Source: Streptosporangiales bacterium (GTDB taxonomy: Bacteria; Actinomycetota; Actinomycetes; Streptosporangiales; WHST01). From it: DNA of 54,436 nucleotides. The notes under the pieces were generated by a model. The model made no database searches. It was not told where the DNA came from and saw only the letters and a program-made list of their open reading frames with translations. The stretch is from contig WHTA01000035.1 of NCBI GenBank assembly GCA_009379825.1, positions 1 to 54,436 of the forward strand, read 5' to 3'. Positions 15,885 to 24,843 of the stretch are shown here, one piece after another (positions within the stretch are counted from its first letter, which is position 1; each line of letters begins with the position of its first letter). The position numbers and the translations under genes were made by a program.

Positions 15885-17432
15885 ATGTTCTCAGGTCTCC
15901 TCGAAGGGCTCGGCAACCTGTTCTCGCCGATGACCCTGCTGCTCTGTATCGTCGGCACCGTCGCGGGAATGGTCGTCGGTGCCACACCCGGCCTCAGCGC
16001 GACCGTCGGGCTCGCGCTGTTGCTGCCGATCACCTTCACCATGGACCCGACCACCGGCCTGGTCCTGATGGGCGCCTTCTACATGGGCGCGATCTACGGC
16101 GGTGCGTTCACCGCCATCCTCGTCAACGCACCCGGTACGCCGTCATCGATCGCCACGACGTTCGACGGCTATCCGATGACGCAACAGGGCCGTAGCGAAC
16201 AGGCGATCATCGGCATCACGGTCGCCTCGGTCATCGGCGGCGTCATCGGTGTGGTGGGACTGGCGTTGCTGGCCCCGATGTTGGCCCAGGTGGTGCTGAA
16301 CTTCGGGCCGCAGGAGTACTTCTGGCTCGGCGTCTTCGGTCTGACGATGATCGCGTCGCTGGCCGGCAAGTCGTTGCTCAAGGGCCTGGCGGCAGGAATG
16401 ATCGGCCTGCTCATCGCGGCCATCGGCATCTCCCCGGTCGGCGGCGAGGTCCGCTTCACCTTCGGCATCTCGGAGATGCAGGGCGGCGTCGAGCTCATCG
16501 TCGCGCTGATCGGCTTCTTCACCGTGCCGACGATCATCGACCTGATGACGCACCCGGAGAAGCGGGCCGCCTCGATGCGCAAGGAGGCGGAGGAGCGCCA
16601 GCGCTCCGGGGTGCTCGCCTCGACGATCCGGCGGGTGCTCAGCCGGCCGGTCAACCTGGTGCGGTCCGGCGCGATCGGCACCGTGGTGGGCATCCTGCCC
16701 GGCGCTGGCGGCAACGTCGCGAACCTGATCGCGTACAACGAGGCACGCCGCACCTCCAAGGAGCGCGACCAGTTCGGCAAGGGGAACATCGACGGCGTCG
16801 TCGCGCCGGAAGCCGCGAACAACGCGGTCGTCGGCGGTGGGCTGGTTCCGTTGCTCACCCTCGGCATCCCCGGCGCGCCACCCGACGCGATCATCTACGG
16901 CGTCCTCGTGCTGCACGGCCTGCGCCCCGGCGTCGACCTGTTCACCAAGCAGGGCCCGCTGGTCTTCACGTTCATCCTTGCGCTGGCGCTCTCCGCCCTG
17001 CTGATGGCGCCCGTCGGCATCTTCGCCGGGCGGGCACTCCAGCGAGCGGTGGTACGTGCCCCGACGCACTACCTGGCGGCGATCATCGCGACGTTCAGCG
17101 TGGTCGGCTCGTACGCGGTGCGCAACAGCATCATCGACGTGATCGTCATGGTGGTGCTCGGTGTGTTCGGCTACGGGTTACGCAGGATCGGGCTGCCACC
17201 ACCGGCCATCGTGCTCGGCGTGGTCCTCGGCCCGATCATCGAGTCGGGACTCGGTCAGGGCCTGCTCGCCGCAAGCGACCAGGCGTTGCCGTGGACGTCG
17301 TTCTTCACCCGACCGGTCAGCCTGCTGGTCATCGCGTTCGTCGTCGCCGCTCTGGCCTGGACGTTGGTCACCAGGCACAAGGAACGCAAGCAGGAGCGGG
17401 CGGCCGGCTCCGAGCAGGAGGTGGCGTCATGA
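15885..17432 (+). CDS. Tripartite tricarboxylate transporter, large membrane subunit (TctA)
   Basis: This is the 12-helix permease of the TTT system. The 515-residue protein contains the conserved family segments VGATPGLSATVGLALLLPIT (about 28-47), GAIYGGAFTAILVNAPGTPS (about 66-85) and GIPGAPPDAIIYGVLVLHGL. It also has a loop around 215-240 rich in charged residues. The ATG at 15885 follows GGAGCGTGG. The last four bases overlap the tctB start (ATGA), so the two subunits are made together. The substrate is inferred to be tartrate from the flanking enzymes. Confidence 0.93.
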   Translation: MFSGLLEGLGNLFSPMTLLLCIVGTVAGMVVGATPGLSATVGLALLLPITFTMDPTTGLVLMGAFYMGAIYGGAFTAILVNAPGTPSSIATTFDGYPMTQQGRSEQAIIGITVASVIGGVIGVVGLALLAPMLAQVVLNFGPQEYFWLGVFGLTMIASLAGKSLLKGLAAGMIGLLIAAIGISPVGGEVRFTFGISEMQGGVELIVALIGFFTVPTIIDLMTHPEKRAASMRKEAEERQRSGVLASTIRRVLSRPVNLVRSGAIGTVVGILPGAGGNVANLIAYNEARRTSKERDQFGKGNIDGVVAPEAANNAVVGGGLVPLLTLGIPGAPPDAIIYGVLVLHGLRPGVDLFTKQGPLVFTFILALALSALLMAPVGIFAGRALQRAVVRAPTHYLAAIIATFSVVGSYAVRNSIIDVIVMVVLGVFGYGLRRIGLPPPAIVLGVVLGPIIESGLGQGLLAASDQALPWTSFFTRPVSLLVIAFVVAALAWTLVTRHKERKQERAAGSEQEVAS

Positions 17433-17875
17433 GACGGAGTGTCCTCGTCGGCGCCGTCTGCCTGGTGCTCGCGGTGGTCTTCTGGCTCGACCTCGATGCC
17501 TCCGTCGACCCCGCGGGCATCTACCCGGTCGTCGTACTCATCACCCTCGCCGTGCTCGGCGTCGCGATCGTCGCGCTCGCGCTGCTCGACAAGCTGCCGG
17601 ACGAGGGCAACGGCGACACGCTGCGGTGGCGGGCGCTCGGCGGTTCCGTCGCCGTGCTCCTTGGATGGGCGGCAACCGTCGGCCTGGTCGGCTTCGCGAC
17701 CAGCTCGGTCGCGGCCTTCCTCGCCATCACCTGGATCATCCGCAGGGGCAAGCTCACCGTGAAGCGGGTCATCCTCGACATCGGGGTCGCGGTGGTCCTC
17801 GTGGTCGCGATCGCCCTGTTGTTCTTGAACGTGTTCGCCGTACCGCTACCCGTATCAACGCTGTTCGGAATCTGA
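17429..17875 (+). CDS. Tripartite tricarboxylate transporter, small membrane subunit (TctB)
   Basis: The 148-residue protein has four membrane helices (about 4-20, 32-52, 72-92 and 112-135), the standard TctB topology. A short polar loop (DKLPDEGNGD) separates helices two and three. It overlaps tctA by four bases and precedes the dehydrogenase by eight bases. TctB sequences diverge strongly, so assignment rests on position and topology. It assembles with TctA in the cytoplasmic membrane. Confidence 0.88.
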   Translation: MRRSVLVGAVCLVLAVVFWLDLDASVDPAGIYPVVVLITLAVLGVAIVALALLDKLPDEGNGDTLRWRALGGSVAVLLGWAATVGLVGFATSSVAAFLAITWIIRRGKLTVKRVILDIGVAVVLVVAIALLFLNVFAVPLPVSTLFGI

Positions 17876-17883
17876 GGAGTCGA

Positions 17884-18930
17884 ATGCCCTACGACATCGC
17901 AGTCATCCCAGGCGATGGCATCGGCAACGAGGTGGTGCCCGTCGCGCAACAGGTACTCGAGACCGTCGGCTCGTCGCACGGCATCGACTTCACCTGGCAC
18001 CCGGTCGACTGGGGGTGCGAGTACTACACCCGCACCGGCGAGATGATGCCCAAGGACGGCATGGCGCAGCTGGCCGAGCGCGACGCGATCTTCCTCGGCG
18101 CCGTCGGGTACCCGGGCGTGCCGGACCACGTGTCGCTGTGGGGACTCCTGATCCCGATCAGGCGCACGTTCCGGCAGTCGGTGAACTACCGGCCGATCAA
18201 GCTGTTCAACGGCCTGGAGTCGCCGCTGCGCACCGCGGGCGATCTCGACTTCGTGGTGGTACGGGAGAACAACGAGGGCGAGTACTCCGAGATCGGTGGC
18301 CGCCTTTACCACGGGCTGGACGAGGAGATCGCGATCCAGGAGTCGGTCTTCACCAGGCGCGGGGTGCAGTCGGTCATGCGGTACGCGTTCGACCTCGCCG
18401 CCAACCGTCGCGGCGAGCTGGTCTCGGCGACCAAGTCGAACGGCATCATCCACACCATGCCGTTCTGGGACGAGATGCTCACGGAGGTCAGCGCCGAGTA
18501 CCCGGACATCTCGACGGCCAAGTACCACATCGACGCGCTGTCGGCGTACTTCGTGCTGCGTCCGGAGACGCTCGACGTGGTGGTGGCGTCGAACCTGTTC
18601 GGCGACATCCTGTCCGACCTGGGCGCCGCGGTCGCGGGGAGCATCGGCATCGCGCCGTCCGGCAACATCGACCCGAGCCGCGAGCACCCGTCGATGTTCG
18701 AACCCGTGCACGGCTCGGCGCCGGACATCGCCGGCCAGGGCATCGCCAACCCGATCGGGCAGATCTGGTCGGGCGCGCTGATGCTCGAACACCTCGGCCA
18801 CCCGGAGGCCGCGGCGGCGATCATGACGGCGATGGAGCAGGTGCTCGCCGAGGGCGGCCCACGCACACCCGACCTGGGCGGCAACGCCACCACCCGCGAG
18901 GTCACCGACGCCGTCCTCGGCGCCCTCTGA
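17884..18930 (+). CDS. Tartrate dehydrogenase/decarboxylase or D-malate dehydrogenase
   Basis: This is an NAD-dependent beta-decarboxylating dehydrogenase. Members of this TtuC/DmlA group oxidise tartrate to oxaloglycolate and D-malate to pyruvate. The 348-residue protein starts YDIAVIPGDGIGNEVVPVA. It has the substrate-loop LLIPIRRTFRQSVNYRP, the ENNEGEYSEIGGR signature that separates it from isopropylmalate dehydrogenases, and the family signature NLFGDILSDLGAAVAGSIG. It also carries HGSAPDIAGQGIANPIG near the cofactor. It is the last gene of the operon and its stop faces the histidine phosphatase stop two bases away. With TarD it gives two routes from tartrate isomers into central metabolism. 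Confidence 0.9.
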   Translation: MPYDIAVIPGDGIGNEVVPVAQQVLETVGSSHGIDFTWHPVDWGCEYYTRTGEMMPKDGMAQLAERDAIFLGAVGYPGVPDHVSLWGLLIPIRRTFRQSVNYRPIKLFNGLESPLRTAGDLDFVVVRENNEGEYSEIGGRLYHGLDEEIAIQESVFTRRGVQSVMRYAFDLAANRRGELVSATKSNGIIHTMPFWDEMLTEVSAEYPDISTAKYHIDALSAYFVLRPETLDVVVASNLFGDILSDLGAAVAGSIGIAPSGNIDPSREHPSMFEPVHGSAPDIAGQGIANPIGQIWSGALMLEHLGHPEAAAAIMTAMEQVLAEGGPRTPDLGGNATTREVTDAVLGAL

Positions 18931-18932
18931 CC

Positions 18933-19571
18933 TCAGGCGCCCGACGGTTGGGGCGTCGTCGGGAGCAGGTCGGTGGCCGGTTCCGCGTAGTCGACGGCGA
19001 CCACCGTGTCGCCCTCGAACGTCACCGAGGTGATGCTGGCCAGCGAGCAGCGACGCCGGTCCGGACGGTGCCAGAGGTGGTCACCCTGCAGTGCACGCCT
19101 GGTGACCTCGATCGGCAGCTGATGGCTGACGCAGACGGCTTCGTGCCCGCTGGCCCGTTCGCGCACCCTGCCGATGGCGGCGCGCATCCGCGCGACCACC
19201 TCGCGGTACGGCTCGCCCCACGACGGGCGGAACGGGTTGAGCAGGTACGGCCAGTGCTTGGGGTGCCGCAGCGACCCGTCGCCGAACGTCATGCCCTCGA
19301 AGTGGTTCCACGGCTCGATCAGCCTGGTCTCCACGCTCACGTCCAGACCGATGCGCTCCGCGACCGGCGCCATCGTCTCCCTCGCCCGGGTCAGCGGCGA
19401 GGAGTACAGCGCGACGACGTCACGGCCGGCGAACCAGTCGGCGGCGCGCTTGGCCATCGCCTTGCCGTTCTCGGACAGGTGGTAGTCGGGCAGCCGCCCG
19501 TAGAGCACACCTGCCGGGTTGTGCACCTCGCCGTGCCGCAGCAGGTGCACGACGGTACGCGTGCCCGTCAT
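18933..19571 (-). CDS. Histidine phosphatase (phosphoglycerate mutase-like)
   Basis: The 212-residue member of the histidine phosphatase superfamily has the N-terminal catalytic motif [10 protein letters not shown] (Arg12, His13, Glu15), the second arginine in [13 protein letters not shown], and the second catalytic histidine in [12 protein letters not shown]. The true substrate is unknown. It overlaps hemL by four bases (ATGA), an arrangement often seen in actinobacterial heme/cytochrome c clusters, where this gene sits between hemL and tlpA. Here the downstream tlpA operon is about 6.5 kb away because of the inserted tartrate island. A role as canonical glycolytic phosphoglycerate mutase is unlikely. 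Confidence 0.88.
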   Translation of the reverse strand: MTGTRTVVHLLRHGEVHNPAGVLYGRLPDYHLSENGKAMAKRAADWFAGRDVVALYSSPLTRARETMAPVAERIGLDVSVETRLIEPWNHFEGMTFGDGSLRHPKHWPYLLNPFRPSWGEPYREVVARMRAAIGRVRERASGHEAVCVSHQLPIEVTRRALQGDHLWHRPDRRRCSLASITSVTFEGDTVVAVDYAEPATDLLPTTPQPSGA

Positions 19572-20914
19572 CGCGTCTCCCCCGGCTCGGCGATGAGCGC
19601 GTCGCGGGCGGCGTAGGGCACCGCCTCGGCAAACCGGTCGATGGCGTCCTCGTCGTGCGCGGCCGAGACGAACCACGCCTCGAACGCGCTCGGCGGCAGG
19701 TAGACACCGAGCCGCAGCATCTCGTGGAAGAACGCGGCGTACCTGTGCGTCTCCTGCTGCTTCGCCGACGCGAAATCGGTGACCTCGGCGTCGGTGAAGA
19801 AGACGCTGAACATGTTGCCCGCGGTGCTGATCCGGTGCGGCACGCTCTCCTCGCTCAGCGCCTCGTGCACCAGCTGCTGCAGCCGCTGCGACGTCGCGTT
19901 CACCCGCTCGTAGACCTCGTCGGTGCACGCCTGCAGGGTGGCCAGCCCGGCGGCCGCGGCCACCGGGTTACCGGAGAGCGTGCCTGCCTGGTACACGGGT
20001 CCGGTCGGCGCCAGCATCGCCATCACGTCCGCGTGCCCGCCGAACGCCGCGGCGGGGAAGCCGCCGCCCATCACCTTGCCGAACGTCACCAGGTCGCCCT
20101 TGACGCCGTCGATGCCGTACCAGCCGGACCGCGACACCCGGAAGCCGGTCATCACCTCGTCCATGATCAGCAGCGCGCCGTACTCGTCGCAGAGCTTGCG
20201 CAGGCCCTCGTTGAAGCCAGGCAGCGGCGCGATCACGCCCATGTTCCCCGCGGCCGCCTCGGTGACCACACAGGCGATCTCCTCGCCCTGCTCCGCGAAC
20301 GCCCGCTGCACGGCCTCGAGGTCGTTGTACGGCACCACGATGGTGTCGGCGGCCTGCGCCGGTGTGACGCCCGGCGAGTCCGGCAGCGCGAGCGTCGCGA
20401 CCCCGGAGCCGGCCGCGGCGAGCAGCGCGTCGACGTGCCCGTGGTAGCAGCCGGCGAACTTCACCACCTTCGCGCGGCCGGTGAACCCGCGGGCCAACCG
20501 CAGGGCCGACATGGTCGCCTCGGTGCCGGAGTTGACCAACCGCACCTGCTCGATCTGCGGGGCGCGGGCGAGGATCTCCTCGGCCAGCGCCACCTCGTTC
20601 TCGGTCGGTGTGCCGAACGACGTGCCGCGGCTGACCGCCCGCCGCACCGCCTTGACCACGTCCGGATACGCGTGGCCGAGCAGCAGCGGCCCCCACGAGC
20701 AGACCAGGTCGACGTACTGGTTCGTGTCCGCGTCCATGATCCACGGGCCCTCGCCCTGCTCCATGAACAGCGGCGTACCGCCCACGGCGCGGAATGCGCG
20801 TACCGGCGAGCTGACGCCGCCGGGAATCGCCCGGACGGCGCGCTCCAGCAGGGCGGCCGAGGAGTCGGTGGCAAGACGTGGCTGCGCGTACGGATCCTGT
20901 GGAGGTGAAACCAT
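19568..20914 (-). CDS. hemL: Glutamate-1-semialdehyde 2,1-aminomutase
   Basis: HemL converts glutamate-1-semialdehyde to 5-aminolevulinate, the second step of the C5 heme pathway. The 448-residue class-III aminotransferase has [12 protein letters not shown] near the N-terminus and [16 protein letters not shown] (128-143) at the phosphate-binding region. It also has CYHGH (156-160), MDEVMTGFR (251-259) and the PLP lysine K280 in [12 protein letters not shown] chose the ATG at 20914, which follows a G-rich site, over a frame open to 21028. It shares an operon with the downstream phosphatase. HemA, the enzyme before it, is encoded about 11 kb away. Confidence 0.95.
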   Translation of the reverse strand: MVSPPQDPYAQPRLATDSSAALLERAVRAIPGGVSSPVRAFRAVGGTPLFMEQGEGPWIMDADTNQYVDLVCSWGPLLLGHAYPDVVKAVRRAVSRGTSFGTPTENEVALAEEILARAPQIEQVRLVNSGTEATMSALRLARGFTGRAKVVKFAGCYHGHVDALLAAAGSGVATLALPDSPGVTPAQAADTIVVPYNDLEAVQRAFAEQGEEIACVVTEAAAGNMGVIAPLPGFNEGLRKLCDEYGALLIMDEVMTGFRVSRSGWYGIDGVKGDLVTFGKVMGGGFPAAAFGGHADVMAMLAPTGPVYQAGTLSGNPVAAAAGLATLQACTDEVYERVNATSQRLQQLVHEALSEESVPHRISTAGNMFSVFFTDAEVTDFASAKQQETHRYAAFFHEMLRLGVYLPPSAFEAWFVSAAHDEDAIDRFAEAVPYAARDALIAEPGETR

Positions 20915-21083
20915 GCCCCCATCATGTCGCGTCGCCCGGCACGGCCGGTGACCGGCACGGGGTGTGCAACCCTGCGAACGTACGGCAACGCTCCGCCGAA
21001 TCCTGTCGGAATCAGGTTCCGTGATCACCGGAACTGAGGGACGCTGGTGACCTGCTCTCCATTAGGGGCAAATGGGGGCGTGC

Positions 21084-22994
21084 ATGACCGGCAGCGGACG
21101 GCGAGTAGCGGCCGCGGCCTGCTGCGCCGCCCTGGTCCCGGCGCTCACCGACATCCCCGCCCCGCAACCAACACGTACGGCGCACTCGGGCGCAGTGGCT
21201 GCGCCGACCGTCCGAGCGCCCGTTTCGCCGGCCACAGAACCCGCCACCGGCGGCCGCTACGGCAGCGACATCGCCACGGACGACTTCCAGCCGATCACCC
21301 TCGGTGACTCGCAGCGCGGTAGTGCCCGCAGCCCGGTCGGCGCGTCCGTCGGTGACCTGCCCGTGGTCGCGCTGCGCGCGTACAAGGCGGCGGCGGCGAG
21401 CCTGCGCGAGACCGACCCGAGCTGCCGGCTCGACTGGGCACTGCTCGCCGCGATCGGCCGGGTCGAGTCCGACCACGGCAGGTACGGTGGCAGCGCGCTC
21501 GGCCGCGACGGCACCGCGCAGCTGGCGATCTACGGCCCGACGCTCACCAAGATCACCGACACCGACGCCGGCCGGCTGGACGGCGACAGCAGCTACGACC
21601 GCGCCGTCGGGCCGATGCAGTTCATCCCGGGCACCTGGGCGGGCTACGGCAGCGACGGCAACGGCGACGAGCGTGCCGACCCGCAGAACATCTTCGACGC
21701 CGCCCTGGCCGCGGGCGGGTACCTCTGCGCCGGCGACGTCGACCTGGCCGCCGACCCCGGCCCGGCCGTCTACAGGTACAACCACTCGTGGAGCTACGTC
21801 GCGACGGTGCTCGCCCTCGCCACGGCGTACCGGACCGGCGCGGTGGTCTCGCGCGTGACCTGGCCAGGCGGTGGGCTACCGGTGGACGAGGGCCGCCGCA
21901 CCGGCCAGGACGACGAGCCACCCGACCCGGGCGCCAACGGAAAGCGGCAACCATCCACGTCGGCGTCGCCGAGCGGGCAGTCGACACCGACCAGGAGCCA
22001 GCCACCGTCCTCCACGGCCAGCGCCTCGCAGAGCCCATCGGCGCCGGGCAGCCGGTCAGGCTCACTGAGCCCGCCACCGTCGGGGAGCCAGTCAGGCTCA
22101 CCGAGCACCTCGGCCTCCCCGTCGCCGAGCGGCGGCACACCGACCATCACGTCACCGTCAGCCAGCACCTCCCCGTCGGGCAGCCAGTTCTCGTCACCCA
22201 GCACGTCGCCGTCGTCGTCGGGGAGCCGGTCCTCGTCGCCAGAGGCCACTGCGTGCCCGGAGCCGTCCGAGTCGGTGAGTCGGACGGCTAGCCCTACCCC
22301 GACGGCCACCTCGACCGCGTGTCCCGAGCCGGACGACGCGGAGGGCCGTGCGCTGGCGGCGGGGCTGCTGGCGCAGGAGTCCCCCACGCCCACCGGGTCG
22401 GCGACGCCCTGCGCGTCGCCAAGTGCCAGTGGTTCCGGCTCGCCGAGCCCGAGCGGGTCGGACAGCCCGTCCCCCACGCCGGACGACTGTGACACCAGCT
22501 CACCGGCACCCGAACCGACGCCGAGCCCGTCGGAGCCGGACGAGCGGCCCAGCCCGTCGCCGAGCCGCGCGCCCACCCCGACCAGCTCGGCCGCGCAGCG
22601 CGGCGCCCCGGACGACGACCCGGCACCGGAAGACGACACCGACGACACCGGCGGCGGCAACGACGACACCGGGGGGCCGCACCTGCAGGCCGGCAGCACC
22701 GGCGGCGGGTCGACGGAGTCCGGCGGGCCCACGTACGCCGCGGCGGTGCCGGTCGGACCGGTCTCCGTCAGCCTGACGCCGCCACCGCTGCGCGACCGGC
22801 CGCGGCCGGCGCCGATGCCGATGCTCGGCAGCACGACCACGGCGACGTACCCGAAGGCGCGGCACACCGTCGCCACCGCACCTCGCCTCGACGGCGACCA
22901 GACCACGGCACACGCACACAGCACGAGCACGGCCTGGTCGCACGCGCGCTCACCACCGCCGCAGCGACCGGCCGAACGCAGCCCGCCGGCATGA
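21084..22994 (+). CDS. Secreted lytic transglycosylase-like protein with long Ser/Pro-rich tail
   Basis: This is a probable peptidoglycan-cleaving or cell-wall-remodelling enzyme. After an Ala-rich hydrophobic N-terminus (1-25), residues 85-255 form a lysozyme-like/SLT fold. ALLAAIGRVESDHGRYGG holds the expected catalytic Glu, and GPMQFIPGTWAGYGSDGN and IFDAALAAGGYLC are the usual MltB-like motifs. Residues 270-600 are low complexity (SPS, GSG, TPT repeats) with some Cys in ACPEP and PCASP contexts, like a wall-spanning stalk. The ATG at 21084 has GGGGG five bases upstream, and the ATG at 21072 is an alternative. There is no LPXTG motif. A terminator follows. Confidence 0.82.
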   Translation: MTGSGRRVAAAACCAALVPALTDIPAPQPTRTAHSGAVAAPTVRAPVSPATEPATGGRYGSDIATDDFQPITLGDSQRGSARSPVGASVGDLPVVALRAYKAAAASLRETDPSCRLDWALLAAIGRVESDHGRYGGSALGRDGTAQLAIYGPTLTKITDTDAGRLDGDSSYDRAVGPMQFIPGTWAGYGSDGNGDERADPQNIFDAALAAGGYLCAGDVDLAADPGPAVYRYNHSWSYVATVLALATAYRTGAVVSRVTWPGGGLPVDEGRRTGQDDEPPDPGANGKRQPSTSASPSGQSTPTRSQPPSSTASASQSPSAPGSRSGSLSPPPSGSQSGSPSTSASPSPSGGTPTITSPSASTSPSGSQFSSPSTSPSSSGSRSSSPEATACPEPSESVSRTASPTPTATSTACPEPDDAEGRALAAGLLAQESPTPTGSATPCASPSASGSGSPSPSGSDSPSPTPDDCDTSSPAPEPTPSPSEPDERPSPSPSRAPTPTSSAAQRGAPDDDPAPEDDTDDTGGGNDDTGGPHLQAGSTGGGSTESGGPTYAAAVPVGPVSVSLTPPPLRDRPRPAPMPMLGSTTTATYPKARHTVATAPRLDGDQTTAHAHSTSTAWSHARSPPPQRPAERSPPA

Positions 22995-23003
22995 CGGGCG
23001 AAC

Positions 23004-23044
23004 GAGGAGGGCACGGCGCCGACAGCGGCGGCCGTGCCCTCCTT
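23004..23044 (+). terminator. Hairpin terminator after the transglycosylase gene
   Basis: The arms at 23005-23017 and 23031-23043 (AGGAGGGCACGGC with its complement) are perfect over 13 bp, around a 13-nt loop. The arm is followed by TTCG. It lies 10 bp after the transglycosylase stop. Confidence 0.75.
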
Positions 23045-23083
23045 CGCATACCCGGCCCGCACCAGGGAATCTGCCGGCTGAAC

Positions 23084-23129
23084 TTGACAGCGCGGCCGAT
23101 CCTGAGCAATATACCCCCTAGGGGTATAT
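23084..23129 (+). promoter_or_regulatory. Promoter with overlapping CsoR-like operator before DUF4396 gene
   Basis: TTGACA (23084-23089), a 17-bp spacer and CAATAT (23107-23112) form a consensus-type promoter. It runs into a perfect palindrome, ATATACCCC-CTA-GGGGTATAT (23109-23129). TACCCC...GGGGTA is the operator pattern of the CsoR/RcnR/CstR metal- and sulfur-sensing repressors. The overlap with the -10 element and start region predicts repression. No CsoR-type gene is in the window, so the repressor would act from elsewhere. The ribosome site AGAGAGGA follows at 23133-23140. Confidence 0.75.
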
Positions 23130-23144
23130 ACGAGAGAGGACGAA

Positions 23145-23636
23145 ATGTCATCCAAGGCCGCCACCAGCTGGCGCATGGCCACCGCCGCGACCCTGCACTG
23201 CTTGACCGGCTGTGCGATCGGCGAGGTGCTCGGCATGGTGATCGGGACGAGCATCGGGCTGCACGACGCGGCGACCGTGGCGCTGTCGGTCGCGCTCGCG
23301 TTCGTCTTCGGCTACGCGCTCACCATGCGCGGCGTGTTGCGCGCAGGCGTCGGCTTCCGCGGCGCCCTGCGGGTCGCGCTGGCCGCGGACACCATCTCCA
23401 TCGCAGTCATGGAGATCGTCGACAACGCGATCATGGTCGCCGTCCCCGGTGCCATGGCGGCCGGCGCGCTGGACCTGTTCTTCTGGGCTGCGCTCGCCTT
23501 CTCGTTCGCCGTGGCCTTCCTCGCGACCACGCCGATCAACAAGTGGCTGATCGGCAGGGGCAAGGGGCACGCGGTCGTGCACGCGTACCACGGTCACTCA
23601 GACCACAGCGAGCACGAGAACCACACGCACCACTGA
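23145..23636 (+). CDS. DUF4396 membrane protein with His-rich C-terminus
   Basis: The 163-residue protein has four membrane helices. The first contains LHCLTGCAIGEVLGMVIGTS, the signature segment of DUF4396, with two Cys and one His near the membrane. Another helix contains DTISIAVMEIVDNAIM. The C-terminus (about 145-163) is His-rich: HAYHGHSDHSEHENHTHH has nine His residues and looks like a metal-binding tail. Function is not established for the family. Control by a CsoR-like operator and the histidines suggest copper or another soft metal, which is an inference. The upstream gene is separated by a terminator, so this is a single-gene unit. Confidence 0.8.
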   Translation: MSSKAATSWRMATAATLHCLTGCAIGEVLGMVIGTSIGLHDAATVALSVALAFVFGYALTMRGVLRAGVGFRGALRVALAADTISIAVMEIVDNAIMVAVPGAMAAGALDLFFWAALAFSFAVAFLATTPINKWLIGRGKGHAVVHAYHGHSDHSEHENHTHH

Positions 23637-23650
23637 ACACCGGGGCCGGG

Positions 23651-24706
23651 TCAGCGCGGCGGAGGTTGGCAACTCTCGCGGGGTAGGTACGTCGTAGGCA
23701 GCAGGACCGTCTCCGGCGGTGCACCGTCTACGTTCGCCAGCAGCAGCTCCGCCGCCGCCCGGCCCATTGCGCCGGCGTCGCGCGCGACCACGGAGATCGG
23801 CGGCAGCGCGAGCCGGGCCAACGGCACATCGTCACAACTCACCACCGACAGCTCGGGACCGACGTCGATGCCACGCGCACGCAGCACCTCCAACGCGCCG
23901 ACGAGCAGCAGGTTGCCGCCCAGCACCACAGCCGTCGGCGGTGACCCGGAGTCGAGCATCTCGGCCATCGCCAGCCGACCGTGCTCCACCGACAGCGTGC
24001 CGGTGGCCACCACCACGTCGACGCCGGAGGCGGCGTCCGTCTCCACCTCGATGGCGCGGAGTCGCTCGCGGGACGGCCGCACGTCCCGCCCGACCACTAC
24101 GCCGATGCGCCTGTGGCCGAGCTCGAGCAGGTGCCGTACGGCCGCCCGCATGCCCTCGCCGTGGTCGGAGAGCACGTAGCTCGTCGGCACCTCCGGCGGC
24201 ATGTCGCGGTCCACCACCACCACGGGCATGCCGACGGCACGCAGTGCCTGGCTTGTGTCGTCGTGCCGCTCGGCCGCGGGCAGCACGATCAGCCCGTCCA
24301 GCCGGCGCCGGCTGAGCTGCCGGATCTGGTCGGCGTCGAACTCGGGTGCGTCCTCGGAGTTGGTGAGCAGCAGCGAGAACCCGCTCGCCCGCAGCACGCT
24401 CTCCGCGCCATGCACGATCTCGGACAGCAGCGGGTTGGAGATGTCGGAGAGCACGAACCCTACGGAGCGGCTGGTGCGGCTGCGCAGGCTCTGCGCCACC
24501 AGGTCCGGCTGGTAGTCCAGCTCGGCGACGGCCGCCTGCACGCGCTCGCGCATCACGTCGCTGACGTCCGGGTGGCCGGACAGCACCCGCGACACCGAGG
24601 CGATACCGACGCCCGCGCGCTCGGCCACCTCGCGCATGCTCACCCGGCCAGGCACGGCCGTGCCGTCGCGCGCCCCGCCGTCGACGCGTTCCGCTCTACT
24701 CGGCAC
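23651..24706 (-). CDS. LacI-family transcriptional regulator
   Basis: This repressor is divergent from an enolase-superfamily gene and probably controls it. From the GTG at 24706 the protein has 351 residues. The helix-turn-helix covers about 21-70 (VSMREVAERAGVGIASVSRV, then LDYQPDLVAQSLRS). The effector domain begins VGFVLSDISNPLLSEIVHGAE and includes LGHRRIGVVVGRDVRPSRERL. The domain order is that of a standard LacI/GalR protein. A GTG six bases further upstream is an alternative start. The 137-bp gap to the enolase gene holds the operator at 24800-24811. Unlike the LacI protein at 12383 it has no basic tail. Confidence 0.92.
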   Translation of the reverse strand: MPSRAERVDGGARDGTAVPGRVSMREVAERAGVGIASVSRVLSGHPDVSDVMRERVQAAVAELDYQPDLVAQSLRSRTSRSVGFVLSDISNPLLSEIVHGAESVLRASGFSLLLTNSEDAPEFDADQIRQLSRRRLDGLIVLPAAERHDDTSQALRAVGMPVVVVDRDMPPEVPTSYVLSDHGEGMRAAVRHLLELGHRRIGVVVGRDVRPSRERLRAIEVETDAASGVDVVVATGTLSVEHGRLAMAEMLDSGSPPTAVVLGGNLLLVGALEVLRARGIDVGPELSVVSCDDVPLARLALPPISVVARDAGAMGRAAAELLLANVDGAPPETVLLPTTYLPRESCQPPPR

Positions 24707-24799
24707 CCACACCCCTTCCGTGCCACGAAGGGTATCAACGCCGCCGCCGTTCATTGACCGCCAGAGCGGGCGTCCGTTACGGTCGCTGGAACCGATACC

Positions 24800-24811
24800 G
24801 GAAACGTTACC
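24800..24811. promoter_or_regulatory. LacI-type operator GGAAACGTTACC
   Basis: This near-palindrome (GGnAACGTTnCC) centred on CpG matches the LacI/GalR operator style. It lies between the divergent LacI gene and the enolase-superfamily gene, 33 bp before the latter's ATG. It could control both directions. Confidence 0.6.
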
Positions 24812-24843
24812 AGGATTCGCCGTCATAAACCTCAGAGCCCGCT

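Noticed and set aside
22294-22626. Antisense frames within the transglycosylase tail
   Set aside because: They mirror the Ser/Pro-rich repeats and start without ribosome sites. The plus-strand frame carries the SLT-like domain.
24707-24826. Longer N-terminus for the LacI protein at 23651
   Set aside because: The extension would run through the operator at 24800-24811 and has no coding character.
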